Source: JAGOLU01 sp964542665 (GTDB taxonomy: Bacteria; Patescibacteriota; Microgenomatia; UBA1406; GWC2-37-13). From it: a stretch of 14,653 bases of DNA. Under the pieces are notes generated by a model. The model worked only from the letters and a program-made list of their open reading frames with translations. It made no database searches and was not told the origin of the DNA. Numbering within the stretch: the first letter of the stretch is position 1; every line of letters begins with the position of its first letter. Where the stretch lies: the NCBI GenBank assembly GCA_964542665.1, contig CAZIUF010000023.1, forward strand, positions 1-14,653. The letters run 5' to 3'. The translations under genes were made by a program, and so were the position numbers. This document shows positions 12,613 to 14,653 of this stretch, in pieces.

Positions 12613-12924
12613 ATGTCACCTACGAAACAGTCACTACGGAAACAGATTGACGCGCATACAGCAACTGCCTTTCAAAAAAAAGTATGGATAGGACTCCTCG
12701 ATATACCACGTGGCGAGGTGTGGTCATATGGAAAACTTGCAAAATATATCCACCACCCAAAAGCTGTCCGGGCGGTAGGCACGGCAGTCGGCGCAAATCC
12801 TTTTACCCCTGCAGTCCCCTGCCACCGTGTCATCAGATCAGACGGCACCATCGGCAAATATTCTGGTCAAGGCGGGACAGAGGGGAAGAGAAAACTACTG
12901 AGGAGTGAAGGTGTGAATATGTAA
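12613..12924 (+). CDS. ogt: Minimal O6-alkylguanine-DNA alkyltransferase
   Basis: This is a 103-aa protein consisting only of the C-terminal MGMT domain. It contains FQKKVWIGLLDIPRGEVWSYG, the helix with RAVGTAVGANP (53-63, Arg finger R53), the active site PCHRVI with acceptor C70, and GKYSGQGG...KRKLLRSEG. The N-terminal domain of Ada-C/Ogt is missing. Its size is that of alkyltransferase-like (ATL) proteins, but those replace the Cys (PWHRV), while here Cys is kept. So it should still be able to remove alkyl groups from O6-guanine in a suicide reaction. ATG 12613 has no SD; TACAAT lies 9 nt upstream, so an internal promoter is possible. Its stop is 6 bp from the stop of the convergent gene. 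Confidence 0.93.
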   Translation: MSPTKQSLRKQIDAHTATAFQKKVWIGLLDIPRGEVWSYGKLAKYIHHPKAVRAVGTAVGANPFTPAVPCHRVIRSDGTIGKYSGQGGTEGKRKLLRSEGVNM

Positions 12925-12930
12925 GAGACC

Positions 12931-13698
12931 TCAATTTGCTTGATACACTGTGCCTTGCCTCGCCACAAGTCTTATCATTTGTTCTTGCCGAGAATTCACA
13001 CGAACTGGGGGATCGAATTCCACGTCAGTTTCTCTTGCGCGTGAGTATATTGTGCCTTCTATTGCTGCAGGAGAAAACTCTGGGTAATACGTAGGGATTT
13101 TCAAATAGTCAGCTGCAGCTACCTCCATCCTGCCGCCAAGTGACATGTGTACATCAGGCAAGACGACTATACCTGATATAGGATTAAGTTTTTTTGCTCT
13201 TTGTGCCCAGTCCCATACAGGCTTGAATTCATAAAGCATCTTGTGATATTCGACTCTTCTTTGCTCAGCATCGGCAGTTTTATTGTCGATTAGGGCGTGG
13301 TTGACTGCACCCTCCCGACATCTCCGCAACACATAACCGGCCTGTTCATGGGGTGTCCCTGAAAGAAAAGCCAGCCAGTGAAGGTTATAATAAAACTCAT
13401 CCCATCCTGGTCGCCGGCCCATATGATGTGGGAGGACAAATGAGCTGTGGCTAGTCGATTGTGTGAGTAGCCTAGCAACATGCTCCATCATGCCTGCATT
13501 TTGTTGGAAAGCCGCTCCATTGGAATCCGGAAAGCGGGCAGCTCCATAATGATTGAGTGGTCCACAAACATACATTGACACACGGGTTCTGGCAATTATC
13601 CTCTCTTGTTCTTCCATCTGCAGTAGTGCAGATGGATTGTGCATTTTGTCCCGAATATTTTCATAGAATACTTTCGCTGGGAACTGTGGCTCTCTCAT
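12931..13698 (-). CDS. Unrecognised protein, deoxyribosyltransferase/DUF4406-like fold suspected
   Basis: This is a 255-aa soluble protein of no family I recognise with certainty. Two regions recall the nucleoside 2-deoxyribosyltransferase/DUF4406-type Rossmann fold. First is a beta-strand plus Gly-Pro turn, RVSMYVCGPLNHYG (39-52), where that fold has (Y)(I/V)xGP(I/L). Near the end of the domain comes SGIVVLPDVHMSLGGRMEVAAADYLKIPTYYP (175-206), where it has xxLPxxxxSxGxxxExxxAxxLxIPxxxx; E192 would match the catalytic or conserved Glu. Between them are HHMGRRPGWDEFYYNLHWLAFLSG and a long helical part. The C-terminal ~45 residues are extra. It lies downstream of the helicase gene with its own promoter, and starts 9 nt after TATAAT. 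It is convergent with ogt with 6 bp between stops. A role in nucleotide metabolism is only inferred. Confidence 0.75.
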   Translation of the reverse strand: MREPQFPAKVFYENIRDKMHNPSALLQMEEQERIIARTRVSMYVCGPLNHYGAARFPDSNGAAFQQNAGMMEHVARLLTQSTSHSSFVLPHHMGRRPGWDEFYYNLHWLAFLSGTPHEQAGYVLRRCREGAVNHALIDNKTADAEQRRVEYHKMLYEFKPVWDWAQRAKKLNPISGIVVLPDVHMSLGGRMEVAAADYLKIPTYYPEFSPAAIEGTIYSRARETDVEFDPPVRVNSRQEQMIRLVARQGTVYQAN

Positions 13699-13707
13699 CT
13701 GAGGCGG

Positions 13708-13737
13708 ATTATAGGCAGGATCTCAATGTCATTACAA
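13708..13737 (-). promoter_or_regulatory. Promoter of the 255-aa protein gene
   Basis: On the minus strand TTGTAA (13732-13737), an 18-bp spacer, and TATAAT (13708-13713), which ends 9 nt before ATG 13698. A leader of about three bases and no SD are expected. It lies in the 83-bp gap after the helicase stop. Confidence 0.7.
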
Positions 13738-13781
13738 GTATAAATACCATGACAAATGCATACGCAATCGATCGTGTTTCC

Positions 13782-14653
13782 CTACGCTTCTGAATTCGCC
13801 TCCCGCCCAAACACATACAACTCTTCCTCTGCACGGGTGATGCCGGTATACAGCCAGCGGCGCCACGTGAGATCATCCATATGTTTTGACCTCTCTTCAA
13901 AAAGGATCACGCGTTTGGCTTGACTGCCCTGGGCTTTGTGCACCGTGGTCGCATAGCCAAAGTCAAATAGGTCACCGATGGCTGTCGCTGCACGATTATC
14001 GGTAAAGTTCAAAGCTGTGGTTGCGCCAAACTGTTTGCGGGCAATACGTCCGCTGTAGTCTTTATCCATATCATCCATACTGATGGTCGCTTGGTACCAG
14101 TCACTCCGGGCGTCGCCTACGTGCGGAGCATCCCCTAGTGGTTCTATCGATTTGATCGTGCCAAGCATACCGTTGGCAATTTTTACTTTGTTATTATTTC
14201 TCAAACAAATCACGCGGTCACCTCTCACTGGTTCCGTAGATTCAAACCCAAGTAAACCACGAATATGTTTATTGAGCTTAGTCCGAGTAGCGTTAAATCC
14301 ACATAAGACAAGCGTATCATCGTCATATTGTGCGAGTAACTCCTGCATGGCGTCCTGACTATCTGATGATGCCATATCGTACTTGATCACGGTGTCGCTA
14401 TATGTCCCCATCCGCACTACTCCATGCTCTCGGGCTTGGATCGAAAGACCAATGATCGGGTTTTCGGCTGCTTGTCGATGGATATGATCGAGTCTGATCT
14501 GTGGATCAGACATCAGTGAAAAAGTTCCTTGGATCGGGGGAAGTTGTCCATGATCGCCAACCACCAGGATAGGTACTTTGTATGACAAAAGGTGTTGCCA
14601 GATGCGTTCATCTACCATCGACCCCTCATCGACGATGAGTAGCGTCCGATCGA
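13782..14653 (-). CDS. Superfamily 1 helicase (RecD/Dda-like), C-terminal part
   Basis: The gene enters from beyond base 14653, so the Walker A part is outside the window. An internal ATG at 14618 is not the true start: the frame is open to the edge and the codons before it encode LLIVDEGSM (Walker B/motif II, 14616-14642). Counting from that Met, motif III is VGDHGQLPPI (20-29), then DHIHRQA (44-50), a small beta insertion GDRVICLRNNNKVKIANGMLG (133-153) typical of Dda/RecD2-type enzymes, motif V TTVHKAQGSQA (224-234) and motif VI WLYTGITRAEEELYVF (255-270). It is an ATP-driven 5'-3' DNA helicase of the UvrD_C_2 type, likely acting in repair or recombination. RecD2, Dda-like and AAA_30 assignments cannot be separated without the N-terminus. 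Confidence 0.93.
   Translation of the reverse strand, partial: DRTLLIVDEGSMVDERIWQHLLSYKVPILVVGDHGQLPPIQGTFSLMSDPQIRLDHIHRQAAENPIIGLSIQAREHGVVRMGTYSDTVIKYDMASSDSQDAMQELLAQYDDDTLVLCGFNATRTKLNKHIRGLLGFESTEPVRGDRVICLRNNNKVKIANGMLGTIKSIEPLGDAPHVGDARSDWYQATISMDDMDKDYSGRIARKQFGATTALNFTDNRAATAIGDLFDFGYATTVHKAQGSQAKRVILFEERSKHMDDLTWRRWLYTGITRAEEELYVFGREANSEA

Noticed and set aside
14616..14618. ATG as the start of the helicase gene
   Set aside because: The frame stays open to the window edge and the preceding codons encode the Walker B motif, so the gene begins outside the window.

Overview
The window most likely comes from a small-genome Patescibacteria (CPR) bacterium, possibly Saccharibacteria. 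That is a judgement from gene style, not from a marker gene. It rests on a single-RRM glycine-rich RNA-binding protein, short membrane-anchored proteins of unknown function, very tight gene packing, many starts without a Shine-Dalgarno (SD) sequence, and a pentose phosphate gene pair. TGA acts as an ordinary stop (for example recX and the response regulator), so this is code 11 and not the TGA=Gly code of Gracilibacteria/Absconditabacteria. A 10-N run at 4273-4282 shows a draft or metagenome assembly. No rRNA, tRNA, CRISPR array or transposase was seen.

Layout: (1) 1-1740, minus strand: zwf (glucose-6-phosphate dehydrogenase) followed by the 5' end of gnd (6-phosphogluconate dehydrogenase), the NADPH-producing oxidative pentose phosphate branch. 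(2) 1751-2467, minus: a one-TM anchored protein with a duplicated motif and its own terminator. Divergent from it is recX (2538-3038). (3) 3039-3344: a gene-free convergent spacer full of inverted repeats and ending in the terminator of a glycine-rich RRM protein (3345-3704, minus). That gene has a long leader and a perfect SD. (4) 3917-6430, plus: an OmpR-type response regulator, a histidine kinase and a small secreted Met/Gly/His-tailed protein, closed by a strong terminator. These look like one envelope-sensing unit. A degenerate 7-bp repeat fills the gap between regulator and kinase. (5) 6496-9015, plus: a three-gene ABC-2 exporter (ATPase and two different permeases of the DUF990/ABC2_membrane_6 type) with overlapping genes.

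(6) 9029-10587, minus: a CYTH-domain (triphosphate tunnel) protein coupled to a 4-TM protein that sits behind a consensus promoter placed for leaderless transcription, and a DUF1697 protein. (7) 10638-12185, minus: an unrecognised 267-aa protein followed directly by an AlkD-type alkylpurine DNA glycosylase. (8) 12255-12924, plus: a TfoX N-terminal-domain protein and a minimal O6-alkylguanine-DNA alkyltransferase. With AlkD this makes an alkylation-repair neighbourhood. (9) 12931-14653, minus: an unrecognised protein with features of the nucleoside deoxyribosyltransferase/DUF4406 fold, and the C-terminal part of a superfamily 1 (RecD/Dda-like) helicase that runs off the window edge.

The most notable points are: a recurring -10 box placed 6-9 nt before start codons that lack an SD; the two-component system with its secreted partner; the alternative hairpins at 3101-3195; the heptad repeat at 4605-4708; and two unrecognised proteins in repair-related neighbourhoods. 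No clearly new multi-gene system can be proved from sequence alone.
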